52,014 nucleotides of DNA from CAYJXJ01 sp964374095. Its GTDB lineage: Bacteria > Elusimicrobiota > Elusimicrobia > UBA1565 > UBA9628. The notes under the pieces are model-generated. The model did no database searches and was not told where the DNA came from. It saw only the letters and a program-made list of their open reading frames with translations. Shown piece by piece: positions 16,315-23,681 of this stretch (position 1 is its first letter; each line of letters opens with the position of its first letter). Made by a program: the position numbers and the translations under genes. The stretch covers positions 1 to 52,014 of the forward strand of contig CAYJXJ010000009.1 of assembly GCA_964374095.1 (NCBI GenBank), given 5' to 3'.

Positions 16315-16694
16315 TCGAGCGGTCCAAGGAACGGCTGAGGCTTCTGGGGATTGCCCCCGATGAGATCGAAGAGAGCTTCATCCGCTCCGGGGGCAAGGGC
16401 GGGCAGAACGTCAACAAGGTGTCGAGCTGCGTTCAGCTCGTCTGGGGGCGGGGCGGCGTCGTCGTGCGCTGTGAGACCGAGCGCTCCCAGGCGGCCAACC
16501 GCGAGCGCGCCTGGGCCGCGCTCGCCGCCCGCGTGGAGGACGCCCGCCGGCGCGCGGCCGAGGCCGTTCGCTCGGCCCGCGAGGCCCAGCGCCGGCGCAC
16601 CCGCCGCCCCCCGCGCAAGGCGCGGGAGCGGCGCCTGGAGAACAAGCGCCGCCGCTCCGAACTCAAGCGGGACCGGGGCGGCTGGTCGGATTAG
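16311..16694 (+). CDS. Small release-factor-like protein with GGQ motif
   Basis: A 127-aa protein with the peptidyl-tRNA hydrolase motif GGQ (residues 30-32) in RSGGKGGQNVNKVSSCVQL. It lacks the codon-recognition domains of RF1/RF2. The second half is a very basic helix ending RRLENKRRRSELKRDRGG, comparable to the C-terminal tail that ArfB-like rescue factors insert into the empty mRNA channel. It most likely releases nascent chains from stalled ribosomes, although the exact subfamily (ArfB or another RF-like family) cannot be fixed by eye. ATG overlaps the upstream stop (ATGA). Confidence 0.85.
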   Translation: MIERSKERLRLLGIAPDEIEESFIRSGGKGGQNVNKVSSCVQLVWGRGGVVVRCETERSQAANRERAWAALAARVEDARRRAAEAVRSAREAQRRRTRRPPRKARERRLENKRRRSELKRDRGGWSD

Positions 16695-16769
16695 CCGGCG
16701 CGCCCGCCCTGGGAATTTTTGGCAGGGACCGTGCTGGCCTTCGGTTCTGCAGAAGCCAATGCCCGCATG

Positions 16770-18524
16770 CTACGGGCCTTTTACCTCATCCCCGGCCCTT
16801 TTGATTCTCTCCTCCGCCCCGCTAAGATCGATGCCGGACTGGGGCGGGGCGTCGCCCTCCCCGGCTTGAGCGCTCCTTGCGCGCTTGGCCGCGCGGCGCT
16901 CCTCAAGCTCCCGCTTGCGGGCTTCCCGCGCCAGCCGCCGGGACTCCCCGCGCCGGTCGTCCCGCAGGCCGGAAATTTGGCGGTTGATGTCCTTGGCTTC
17001 GATCGGAGGCCGCAGATTTTCGCGCAAGCGCTTTACGCAATTCTTGAGGTCGGCGTCCGGGCCATCGGGGGCCATCTTCTCGCGAAAACCGGCGATGGAC
17101 CACCAGGCGTTGAGGTCTTTTAGGGCGTCGTTGCACGGGGTCTCGACTTCGCCATCGATGCAGGCGCGGGTGAGCAGGTAGAGCGAGGGCATTTCGGCCC
17201 GTTCCATCCCCGGGGGGAAGGTGTACTTCCTGTCGGTACCATGAATATCATCGTGCCAGTAGAACCCCCAGTACTTCTCCTCAGCTGGAAACCTCGGGTC
17301 CCGCCAGGGGGTGAAACCGCAGCGGCCGGCCTCGTCCTTCAAGGCTTGGGAGCGCCTGCGCGAGGCCTCCTCCATGTAGCCGCGGGCTTCTCCAAGGACC
17401 TCCCCGACATCCAGCCTGCCGGACCGGTTCCCGGACAGCATGGATCGAATCACCGAGTCGACGCAGCCCGCTCCAGCGGGCGCGGCGGAGGAAAACAACT
17501 CCCCGTTCAGGGGAGGAAGGCGGTCCAGGCGCTCCTGCGTCACGCTCTCCGGGTAGATGCAGGCGCCCGAAGCGATGGCGGAGAGATCTTCGAGGGTCCT
17601 ATCCCGGAGCGCCACGGCGACCCGCGCCGCGACGAGTTGACGCTCCGCGTTCCATTGCGATTGCGCCGCGGCGGTCGCCCGCAGGCCGGAGCGGTTGAAG
17701 AGCTGGTCTTGCGCGCGGGCGAATGGGGGGGCGTGGTCGGAAGATGATGTGGCCGCCTCGTCTTGAAGGCGCCGCAGACGCGACATATGCTCCTGATCCG
17801 CGGCGAGGCCGAGAGCCTCGGCGTGGTCGAGCTCCTGGCCGTAGGCTTCGATCATCATGCCCGGCGCGGAAACCCAGCCGACCGTCGCCAGGCGATGGAA
17901 GAGGTAGGTCTGTCCCAGGAGGACCGAGGCCAGGGGGGCGGGGCTGTCGGCGTCCAGGGCCCGGCGGAAGGCTTCTAATCGGACGCCGATCTGCCCGTCG
18001 TCGTCGATCGAGGCGATCCTCCGGGCGTCTCCGGCGAGGTTCTGAGGCTTGTGGGTGTAGTGGGGGGCGCCGTTGGCGTCGCGCAGCAGCCTAAAATGAG
18101 CGCCGTCGTCGAGATACTTGGCCGACCACTCAAGCGCGACGCCCGCCAGGGGGCCGTTCTGGACCCGGCGCTTGCGCTCATCGGGCAGTATGCCGTAGGC
18201 CTGCGCCGTCAGCCGCAAGGCCTGGTCCAAATAGTAGCCGGCATTTTGCCGGAACCCATCCGCTTGGAGCATGGCTTGAAGTTGGGCCGCGTCGTCGCGG
18301 CGCTCGCGCGCCGCAACCATCGCTTGAAGCGCTTCCTCGAGCTGTGTTTGGTTTTTGAGTCCAAGCCGCAGATTGGCCATGGCTTGGGATCGAATCTGAT
18401 CCGTCGAACTCACGGGCGCGGAGGCGCTTTGCCCGTCGGCCGCAAGCAGGATCGCCAGGGCCGCAGCCGAGGCTGCCCGCGCGGCGGGTCGGGTGCGTGG
18501 GCCTGGCAATGTCACGCCGGGCAT
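16770..18524 (-). CDS. Exported protein of unknown function
   Basis: A 584-aa protein with an Arg-rich N-terminus, hydrophobic stretch and likely signal cleavage before residue ~36. The mature chain is mostly helical, contains several Cys (ASGACIYPES, AGAGCVDS, TRACIDGEVETPCND) that may form disulfides, a Trp/Asp-rich block KYWGFYWHDDIHGTDRKY, and a highly charged C-terminal coiled-coil-like region (SRRLAREARKRELEERR). I do not recognise the family. The ATG is only 15 bp from the ATG of the divergent HEAT-repeat gene and follows a minus-strand TATAAT by 5 nt. Confidence 0.65.
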   Translation of the reverse strand: MPGVTLPGPRTRPAARAASAAALAILLAADGQSASAPVSSTDQIRSQAMANLRLGLKNQTQLEEALQAMVAARERRDDAAQLQAMLQADGFRQNAGYYLDQALRLTAQAYGILPDERKRRVQNGPLAGVALEWSAKYLDDGAHFRLLRDANGAPHYTHKPQNLAGDARRIASIDDDGQIGVRLEAFRRALDADSPAPLASVLLGQTYLFHRLATVGWVSAPGMMIEAYGQELDHAEALGLAADQEHMSRLRRLQDEAATSSSDHAPPFARAQDQLFNRSGLRATAAAQSQWNAERQLVAARVAVALRDRTLEDLSAIASGACIYPESVTQERLDRLPPLNGELFSSAAPAGAGCVDSVIRSMLSGNRSGRLDVGEVLGEARGYMEEASRRRSQALKDEAGRCGFTPWRDPRFPAEEKYWGFYWHDDIHGTDRKYTFPPGMERAEMPSLYLLTRACIDGEVETPCNDALKDLNAWWSIAGFREKMAPDGPDADLKNCVKRLRENLRPPIEAKDINRQISGLRDDRRGESRRLAREARKRELEERRAAKRARSAQAGEGDAPPQSGIDLSGAEERIKRAGDEVKGP

Positions 18525-18539
18525 TGTATATTATATATT
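18525..18539. promoter_or_regulatory. 15-bp AT-rich bidirectional promoter core
   Basis: The entire gap between two divergent ATG codons is TGTATATTATATATT. It contains TATATT (18527-18532) 7 nt before the plus-strand ATG and, on the other strand, TATAAT (18535-18530) 5 nt before the minus-strand ATG. Both messages would be leaderless and the two polymerases could not bind together. Confidence 0.6.
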
Positions 18540-20084
18540 ATGGAGACCATGCTGGCCACCTTGCAGACGGCGCGCCTGGCGGCCGTAATCTGGCTGGCCG
18601 TATTGCCCCGGGCCGCTTTTGCGCTGGACGTCAAGCAGGGAGAGAAGCGCGTTTCATCCGTGGCCGACATGATCGAGGCGGTGCGGGGGCCCAATATGGC
18701 GTTGGCCCTGGCCGCGCGGCAGGAACTGGTTCGGCTGGGCGAACCGGCGGCGCGGCCGCTTTGCGAGCTCTTGGATCCTCGTCAGCCGCACGGGGCCGCG
18801 TCGATGGCGGCTGACGCTCTGGTTGAGATCGGCGGGCCGGCGGTGCCCGCGCTCACCCACATGCTGGCGGATTCGTCGCGGTGCGGTGGGGCGGCGGAAG
18901 TTCTCGGCCGGATCGGGGCCCCCGCCGCGGCCGCCGCGGGCCGGCTGGAGGCCTTGGCGGGGGGCGGAGGCGACCTGGAATGCCGCGGGGCCTCGGCCCG
19001 GGCGCTGGGCGGCATCGGTCCCGGGGCGTCGGCCGCGGCGGGGACTCTGGGCAAGCTTCTCGCCAATCCGGATTACCGCTGCCAAGCGGCGGAAGGCCTG
19101 GCCGGAATCGGAGCGCGTGTGGACGAGGCCGTCGCGGCGCTTGGCCGCTGCCTGACGACCTCGGTGGCCCACCAGGAAATGCTGCGCGTGTGGGCGGGCC
19201 GCGCGCTCGGCCGATTGGGCGGCCGGCATGCGCGCGCGATCCCGCTTCTGGCGGAGGCCTTCCGAAAGGAGGAGTCGAGCTACGTGCGCGCCAGCCACGC
19301 GGAGAGCCTCGGGGAATTGGGATCCGAGGCCCGCCTTGCCCTTCCGGATCTCGTCCGGCGCGTCGGCCGCGTGGGTGAAGTTCTTTACGACTCGAACTCC
19401 CAGGAAACGGAGCGCGATGCGGTGCTTACCGCGCTTCGGGCCGTCGGTCCCGCTTCGACCGAGCAGGTCCCGGAGCTCGTGCGTCTGCTGGGGGATGAAT
19501 CGGAAAAGACCGCCGAGCAAGCGGCTATTGAGCTCGGCCGGCTGCCCAGCCTCTCCGGAGACGCGCTCAGCGCGCTGGTCGGGGGCCTCTCCAGCGCGCG
19601 CGCCGGCGTGCGCGATCGCTGCGCGCAGGCGCTCGGAAACCCCAAGGTGCGCCGGCCCGAGGTGCTCCGCGCCCTGGAGCGAGCCCTTCTGGACGGCTCG
19701 GAGGTGGTGCGTGAATCGGCCCGCCGGTCCCTGGCCGCGCTGGGGGAGGACGCCGACGGGATTGCGCTCCGGCTCGCCGATCGCCTCGCCGCGGCCTCCG
19801 GCGACGAGCGCTTACGCGCCGCTGAGAATTTGGCGCACATGGGCCGCTACGCCGACCGCGCGGTCCCCGTGCTGGTCAAAGCGCTTGATGACCGCGATGA
19901 GTTCACGGCGGTCCGCGCGGCGCGAGCCCTGGGGGCCATCGGCGCGGCGGCGCGCGACGCGGTCCCCGCCCTGGCCGCCGCCGCCGGGCGCCGCGGTCTG
20001 CTGCGGGCCGCGGTCCGCGATAGCCTCGGCCGGATCGGCACGCCCGAAGCTTTGCGCGCCCTCGAGAAAGACCGGCGGCCCTAG
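18540..20084 (+). CDS. Exported HEAT-repeat protein
   Basis: A 514-aa protein. ATG 18540 (or the in-frame ATG at 18549) starts a signal peptide ending near AFALD. The rest consists of about a dozen HEAT/PBS-lyase-like repeats of ~35-40 residues with the typical pattern 'A..LG.IG......P.L...L.D'. Examples are AARALGAIGAAARDAVPALA, ALVEIGGPAVPALTHML and LGRIGTPEALRALE. Such alpha-solenoids are protein-binding scaffolds with no intrinsic catalysis. Export makes a periplasmic scaffold likely. It diverges from the unknown exported gene upstream. Confidence 0.8.
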   Translation: METMLATLQTARLAAVIWLAVLPRAAFALDVKQGEKRVSSVADMIEAVRGPNMALALAARQELVRLGEPAARPLCELLDPRQPHGAASMAADALVEIGGPAVPALTHMLADSSRCGGAAEVLGRIGAPAAAAAGRLEALAGGGGDLECRGASARALGGIGPGASAAAGTLGKLLANPDYRCQAAEGLAGIGARVDEAVAALGRCLTTSVAHQEMLRVWAGRALGRLGGRHARAIPLLAEAFRKEESSYVRASHAESLGELGSEARLALPDLVRRVGRVGEVLYDSNSQETERDAVLTALRAVGPASTEQVPELVRLLGDESEKTAEQAAIELGRLPSLSGDALSALVGGLSSARAGVRDRCAQALGNPKVRRPEVLRALERALLDGSEVVRESARRSLAALGEDADGIALRLADRLAAASGDERLRAAENLAHMGRYADRAVPVLVKALDDRDEFTAVRAARALGAIGAAARDAVPALAAAAGRRGLLRAAVRDSLGRIGTPEALRALEKDRRP

Positions 20085-20097
20085 CGGCGCCTGTCTC

Positions 20098-20326
20098 TGG
20101 CGGCCTGGTCCGCGGCGGCCGCCGGGGCCGTGTAGGGCCGCGTGCCGTAGACCGACGAGGCGCGCGTGCTGAGGTCGGTCCCGTCGGTGACCCGGGCGAT
20201 GCCGAAGTCCATCACCTTGACGCGCGGGAATCCCCCCGAAAAATCGACCATGATGTTGGAGGGCTTGAGGTCGCGGTGCGGGACGCCCTTCTCGTGCGCG
20301 TGGTCCATGCCCGCGGCCGCGCGCAT
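20098..20326 (-). pseudogene. Truncated, internally deleted copy of a Ser/Thr kinase domain
   Basis: The minus strand encodes HAHEKGVPHRDLKPSNIM, then VKVMDFGIARVTDG and YGTRPYTAP, and then jumps straight into AAAADQAA, the C-terminus of the intact kinase gene at 23682-25943. DNA identity to that gene is very high on both sides of the jump (about 20100-20127 against 23692-23717, and about 20125-20320 against 23955-24150). The N-lobe with the ATP-binding Lys and most of the C-lobe are missing, so it cannot be an active kinase. It is a recent partial duplication left as a scrap. Confidence 0.85.
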
Positions 20327-20359
20327 CGGCGGGCGCGATGGGCGGGGAATCAGGCGCGG

Positions 20360-20782
20360 TCAGTTCTTTTCCCGGTCCGTCCCGAGCTTGAGCAGTTTTA
20401 GGATGCGTTCGAGGCCGGCGTTCTTGACGTCGAGCGAGACGGGCTCGTCCATCCGTTTCACCGCGATGGAAATGTTCTTGCCGGGCAGCAGCGCATCCAG
20501 CATGATCGCGAGTTTCGCCAACTTCACGTTCTTGGCGCACATGGAAACCCGTGAGCTGGGTTTTATTTTGAGATTCCTCAACGTCTCCCGAATGTCGTCT
20601 TCGCAGCAGTTCTTGACGCATTTTCCAGTGTCGTGGAAGCAAATCGCCACGCAGCAGTCTCCATCGCACGTGATGCCGCACCCTGGAACATCGGTATCGC
20701 AGGTTGCCTTCTTGGCCTGTTGCGCGGCGGCCGGAATGACTCCGGACAACGCGAAGGCAAGGACGCAGGCTAAAATTCTCAC
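20360..20782 (-). CDS. Small exported Cys-rich protein with STN-like C-terminal domain
   Basis: A 140-aa protein. The GTG start at 20782 has AGGAGG 11 nt upstream and opens a signal peptide ending AAAQQ. The mature N-terminal part (residues 28-60) holds nine Cys in 33 residues, including CC pairs. Residues ~80-132 follow the secretin/TonB short N-terminal (STN) pattern: an 'L..LL.GKNISIAVK' strand-helix unit, then 'PVSLDVKNAGLERILKLLKL'. STN domains occur in periplasmic parts of secretins and TonB receptors and bind partner proteins. The combination with a Cys-rich knot is unusual. No neighbour gives a clear functional context. Confidence 0.65.
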   Translation of the reverse strand: MRILACVLAFALSGVIPAAAQQAKKATCDTDVPGCGITCDGDCCVAICFHDTGKCVKNCCEDDIRETLRNLKIKPSSRVSMCAKNVKLAKLAIMLDALLPGKNISIAVKRMDEPVSLDVKNAGLERILKLLKLGTDREKN

Positions 20783-21196
20783 TGCGGCGCATTCCTCCTG
20801 AAGGGCTCAGAGTCGGCAGGCGGCCCGTGAAGCGGTCCCCGGGGATAGTGTGGATCCGGCTGATTGCGGAATCATTTCCGATCACCGCGATACCGCCAAG
20901 CCCGACATCGCCGCCCCCTTCCGCGACGTCATGAACGACTGATGGCCTACCGGGTGGAAATCCTCTTCGCCGTCTCGGACCTCCGGAAGCTCGTGACCGT
21001 GATCGCGGTCGAGCGCCGGACGAGCGCCGCCGACTAGGCCGCGGCGCGGCGGCGGCGCCTCATGGGGCCGGCGGCCAGGGCCCGGCGGAACGCCGCATCC
21101 GCCGCGATTCACCGGCGCTTGACACTGAAGAGGCTTAAGACGGCGCCTTGCATTTGGGGAACTCGGATGTTAAACTTTGAATGGCCCTAACATATC
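20783..21196. other. Gene-poor stretch with traces of kinase-gene sequence
   Basis: No intact gene is seen. Around 21070-21110 the sequence GCCAGGGCCCGGCGG and what follows resemble the 3' part of the kinase gene near 23762-23800 with several substitutions, so this may be another old fragment. Short plus-strand frames near 20890-21035 are not recognisable. Confidence 0.4.
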
Positions 21197-21661
21197 GTGA
21201 AACAGCGCGTCTATGCGGATACTTCTGTCATTGGCGGGTGTTTTGACGATGAGTTTGCGGAGTGGTCGAATGCCCTGTTCAATGAATTCAGGGAGGGCGC
21301 GAAAATCGCGGTCATCTCAAGCTTGACCCTCGGCGAATTGGAGGGCGCGCCGATGAAGGTCAGGAACATTTTGGGAACGGTGCCGAAAATGTTCATCGAG
21401 GATGTTTTCTTGGGGCTGGAAGCGGAAAAGCTCGCCGATCTCTATATCAAGGAGAAAGTCGTCGCGTCGAGGCATATCGTTGACGCCCGGCATATCGCCG
21501 TCGCTACGGTGGAACGCGTGGACGTTTTAGCAAGCTGGAATTTCAAGGAGATCGTGAACTTGGACCGCATCCGAGCTTTTAATGCCGTTAACCTGAAAAT
21601 GGGTTACCCGCTCCTTGAGATTCGCAGTCCCCGGGAGGTGCTTCCTGAAAAAGAAATTTGA
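21197..21661 (+). CDS. PIN-domain protein, toxin-like (VapC-type)
   Basis: A 154-aa PIN-fold protein. It opens MKQRVYADTSVIGGCF, with the first metal-binding Asp8 in ADTS. Glu47/Glu49 (TLGELEG) and Asp96 (IVDARHIAVA) supply further acidic residues of a Mg-dependent RNase site. Proteins of this subgroup are regularly followed by a small protein beginning KKKFDCV, exactly as here, which suggests a type II toxin-antitoxin module. The RNA target is unknown. GTG start. Confidence 0.8.
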   Translation: MKQRVYADTSVIGGCFDDEFAEWSNALFNEFREGAKIAVISSLTLGELEGAPMKVRNILGTVPKMFIEDVFLGLEAEKLADLYIKEKVVASRHIVDARHIAVATVERVDVLASWNFKEIVNLDRIRAFNAVNLKMGYPLLEIRSPREVLPEKEI

Positions 21662-21803
21662 TTGCGTGAAGTTTCAGCGCGAGGCCAGAAAAAAGCTTGG
21701 CGCCAAATACCCCGCCTCGCGCTCCTCGGAACTGATGCGGGACCTGGAGCGGAAATATGGTCACCTGCGCAAGCGCGCGCTCCTGCATCCGGCGGGGCGC
21801 TGA
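21645..21803 (+). CDS. Small partner of the PIN-domain protein, probable antitoxin; CTG start
   Basis: A 52-aa basic/amphipathic protein reading (M)KKKFDCVKFQREARKKLG. This N-terminus is typical of the small proteins that accompany this PIN subgroup. The only start that gives the family N-terminus is CTG 21645, which has GGGAGG 6 nt upstream; the alternative TTG at 21615 would add ten residues unlike the family. It overlaps the PIN gene by 17 nt, so translation is coupled. It presumably binds and blocks the PIN protein. Confidence 0.7.
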   Translation: MKKKFDCVKFQREARKKLGAKYPASRSSELMRDLERKYGHLRKRALLHPAGR

Positions 21804-21917
21804 CCGAGTCCAAAGAACCGGATCGCCCGATTCCGCCGTTTCAGGCGCTGCGTCAGGAGATGTCCCAGTCATTGCTCACACTCCTGGGGTCTTGACTAAG
21901 ACCGCATCCGCCGCGAA

Positions 21918-23279
21918 TCAGGCTGAGAGCAGTTTTTCCAGGTTCTTCAGGTCCAGCAGGAGGGCCCCGGAGGCTTCCCGCCGGAAGCTTCTGGCGGCCA
22001 CGCAGAAATGGAGCTTGCCGCGCAGGCCGGTTTTCGCGGCTTTTTCCTGGAGCCCGCGGACCGCCTCCGAAGCGTCCACGCCATCGCTCCACTTGACCTC
22101 GCAGAAGAGGTTTTCCTGGTCGCCGATGCCGACGAGGTCGATCTCCGCCTCCTTGTCCCACCAACGCCCGAGCCTTTCGAGGCGCAGGGGGAGCTTCCCG
22201 GCCCCGTTCATGGCCTGCAGGGCTTCGCGCGCCACGGCCTCGAAGATCGGCCCCGTGAACTCGTCCATGCGCGGCTTAATGAGCTTGTCCAAGAGCCAGT
22301 CCTGGCGGCCCTCTTCGATGGCCTGGATGCCGGGATAGACGAACCGGAACCAAAACCGGAAGAAGTTGTCCGACAGGCGGTATATTCCCTTGCGGGACTT
22401 GGCCGGGCTTTTCTCCGTGACGGGGACTTCGCGCAGGATCAGGTGGAGGTCGCTCAAGACCCCGAGGTACTTGGCGACTACGCCCTTGTCCAATCCCGTG
22501 TCGTTGATGATGTGCCCGATCCGGGTGTTTCCCTTGGCGATGGATTCGAGGATGGAGAAATAGGCCCGCGGCTCGCGGACCTCCTGGCGCAGCACGAACT
22601 CCGCATCCCGGTAGAGGGAGCGCTCGGGGCTCAGGATTTTCTCCCTGATATTGCTCCAGAGGTCCTTGTGCCGGTCGTATGCCGCAAGATAGGCCGGCGT
22701 GCCGCCGAATACCGCGTAGGCCTCGACAGCCTGGCGGGCGTGCCCCAGGTGGGGGAGCGCATCCGCGAACCGGAGGGGTTTGAGGAGCAGCTGCGATGTC
22801 CTGCGGCCATAGAGGGGGGACTTTGATCCCATCAGGCTCTCCATCATGCCGATGCTCGAGCCGCATAGAATCAGCAAGACGTTGGTCTTGCGGAGATTTT
22901 GGTCCCAGTGGTACTGGAGCAGGGAGGGTAGAGAGCGGTTCGATTGGACTAGATAGGGGAACTCGTCCAGGGCGATGACGGTCCGTTCTTTGGATTTGTC
23001 GGCGAGATAGGCGAAGAAGGCGTCCCATTTGGTGAAGGGATTGGTCCTGAGAAGCCCGTCATGGAAGAACTCCGCCAGGACCTCCGAGAATTGTTTGAGC
23101 TGAAGGGTCTCGGATTCCTCCCGGGCGAGGAGGCGCACCCCGGGTTGAGTCTTTAAGAACTGGTCGATGATCTCGCTTTTCCCGACCCGGCGCCTGCCGT
23201 AGAGCAGAAGGAATTCCGCCTGTCCGCTTTCGGCGATCCGCTTGAGCGTACCGAGTTCCTGTTGGCGGCCCAGCCACAT
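21918..23279 (-). CDS. ATP-binding protein with DUF234-type C-terminus
   Basis: A 453-aa P-loop ATPase. The Walker A-like motif GRRRVGKSEI lies at residues ~29-38. A Walker B-like VIALDEFPYL lies near 102-111. ILCGSSIGMM is a sensor motif. A winged helix follows at residues ~240-290 (GHIINDTGLDKGVVAKYLGVL). The C-terminal region with AEIDLVGI and LFCEVKWS has a PD-(D/E)xK-like nuclease pattern as in DUF234. The family is common in archaea and mobile bacterial DNA; no reaction has been established. ATG 23279 is followed in order by typical family residues MWLGRQQEL. A 22-bp palindrome overlaps its promoter. Confidence 0.8.
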   Translation of the reverse strand: MWLGRQQELGTLKRIAESGQAEFLLLYGRRRVGKSEIIDQFLKTQPGVRLLAREESETLQLKQFSEVLAEFFHDGLLRTNPFTKWDAFFAYLADKSKERTVIALDEFPYLVQSNRSLPSLLQYHWDQNLRKTNVLLILCGSSIGMMESLMGSKSPLYGRRTSQLLLKPLRFADALPHLGHARQAVEAYAVFGGTPAYLAAYDRHKDLWSNIREKILSPERSLYRDAEFVLRQEVREPRAYFSILESIAKGNTRIGHIINDTGLDKGVVAKYLGVLSDLHLILREVPVTEKSPAKSRKGIYRLSDNFFRFWFRFVYPGIQAIEEGRQDWLLDKLIKPRMDEFTGPIFEAVAREALQAMNGAGKLPLRLERLGRWWDKEAEIDLVGIGDQENLFCEVKWSDGVDASEAVRGLQEKAAKTGLRGKLHFCVAARSFRREASGALLLDLKNLEKLLSA

Positions 23280-23298
23280 AAATTTGTCTTCCTGAGAG

Positions 23299-23326
23299 TA
23301 GGTTACTCTAGAGTATCCTAATTATA
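23299..23326 (-). promoter_or_regulatory. Promoter -10 TATAAT followed by 22-bp palindromic operator
   Basis: On the minus strand TATAAT (23326-23321) is immediately followed by a 22-bp palindrome, 23299-23320, centred on ACTCTAGAGT and flanked by TAGG/CCTA, with a single mismatched pair. The expected transcription start lies inside it. This is the geometry of a repressor site, probably autoregulatory for the ATPase gene. Confidence 0.6.
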
Positions 23327-23681
23327 CACTGAAATCCCCGCGGTTTCCAGTGTGGGTCGCGTGGTGTGTCGCGCGGGCCTTGCGCGTTCCAGGCGCTCTC
23401 CGTCGGCCCGGAGCCGCCGGTCGACGATCAGGAATCGATCAACGAGACCGACAAAAAGGGCCGCAGGCTGTTCGGGCGGGGACCCGGACGTTTATTGGAC
23501 GGAGAAGGGGCGCCTCTGCAAGATGAACGAGGGGACGAGTGAGTTCATCAAAATATGAGGAAACGGCCGGTTTCGGCTGCCGTTGGCATGGCTCTCTGCA
23601 TCGCACTCTCCAAACCTTAACCCCGCAATCACGGCCAAGCCCACGGCCTAGATGGCGGCGCGGCGCCCGGCGGCGCCGGCC
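23327..23681. other. Intergenic stretch without recognisable gene
   Basis: No open frame with recognisable similarity is seen on either strand between the ATPase promoter and the end of the kinase gene. The base composition stays GC-rich. It may hold old coding debris. Confidence 0.4.
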
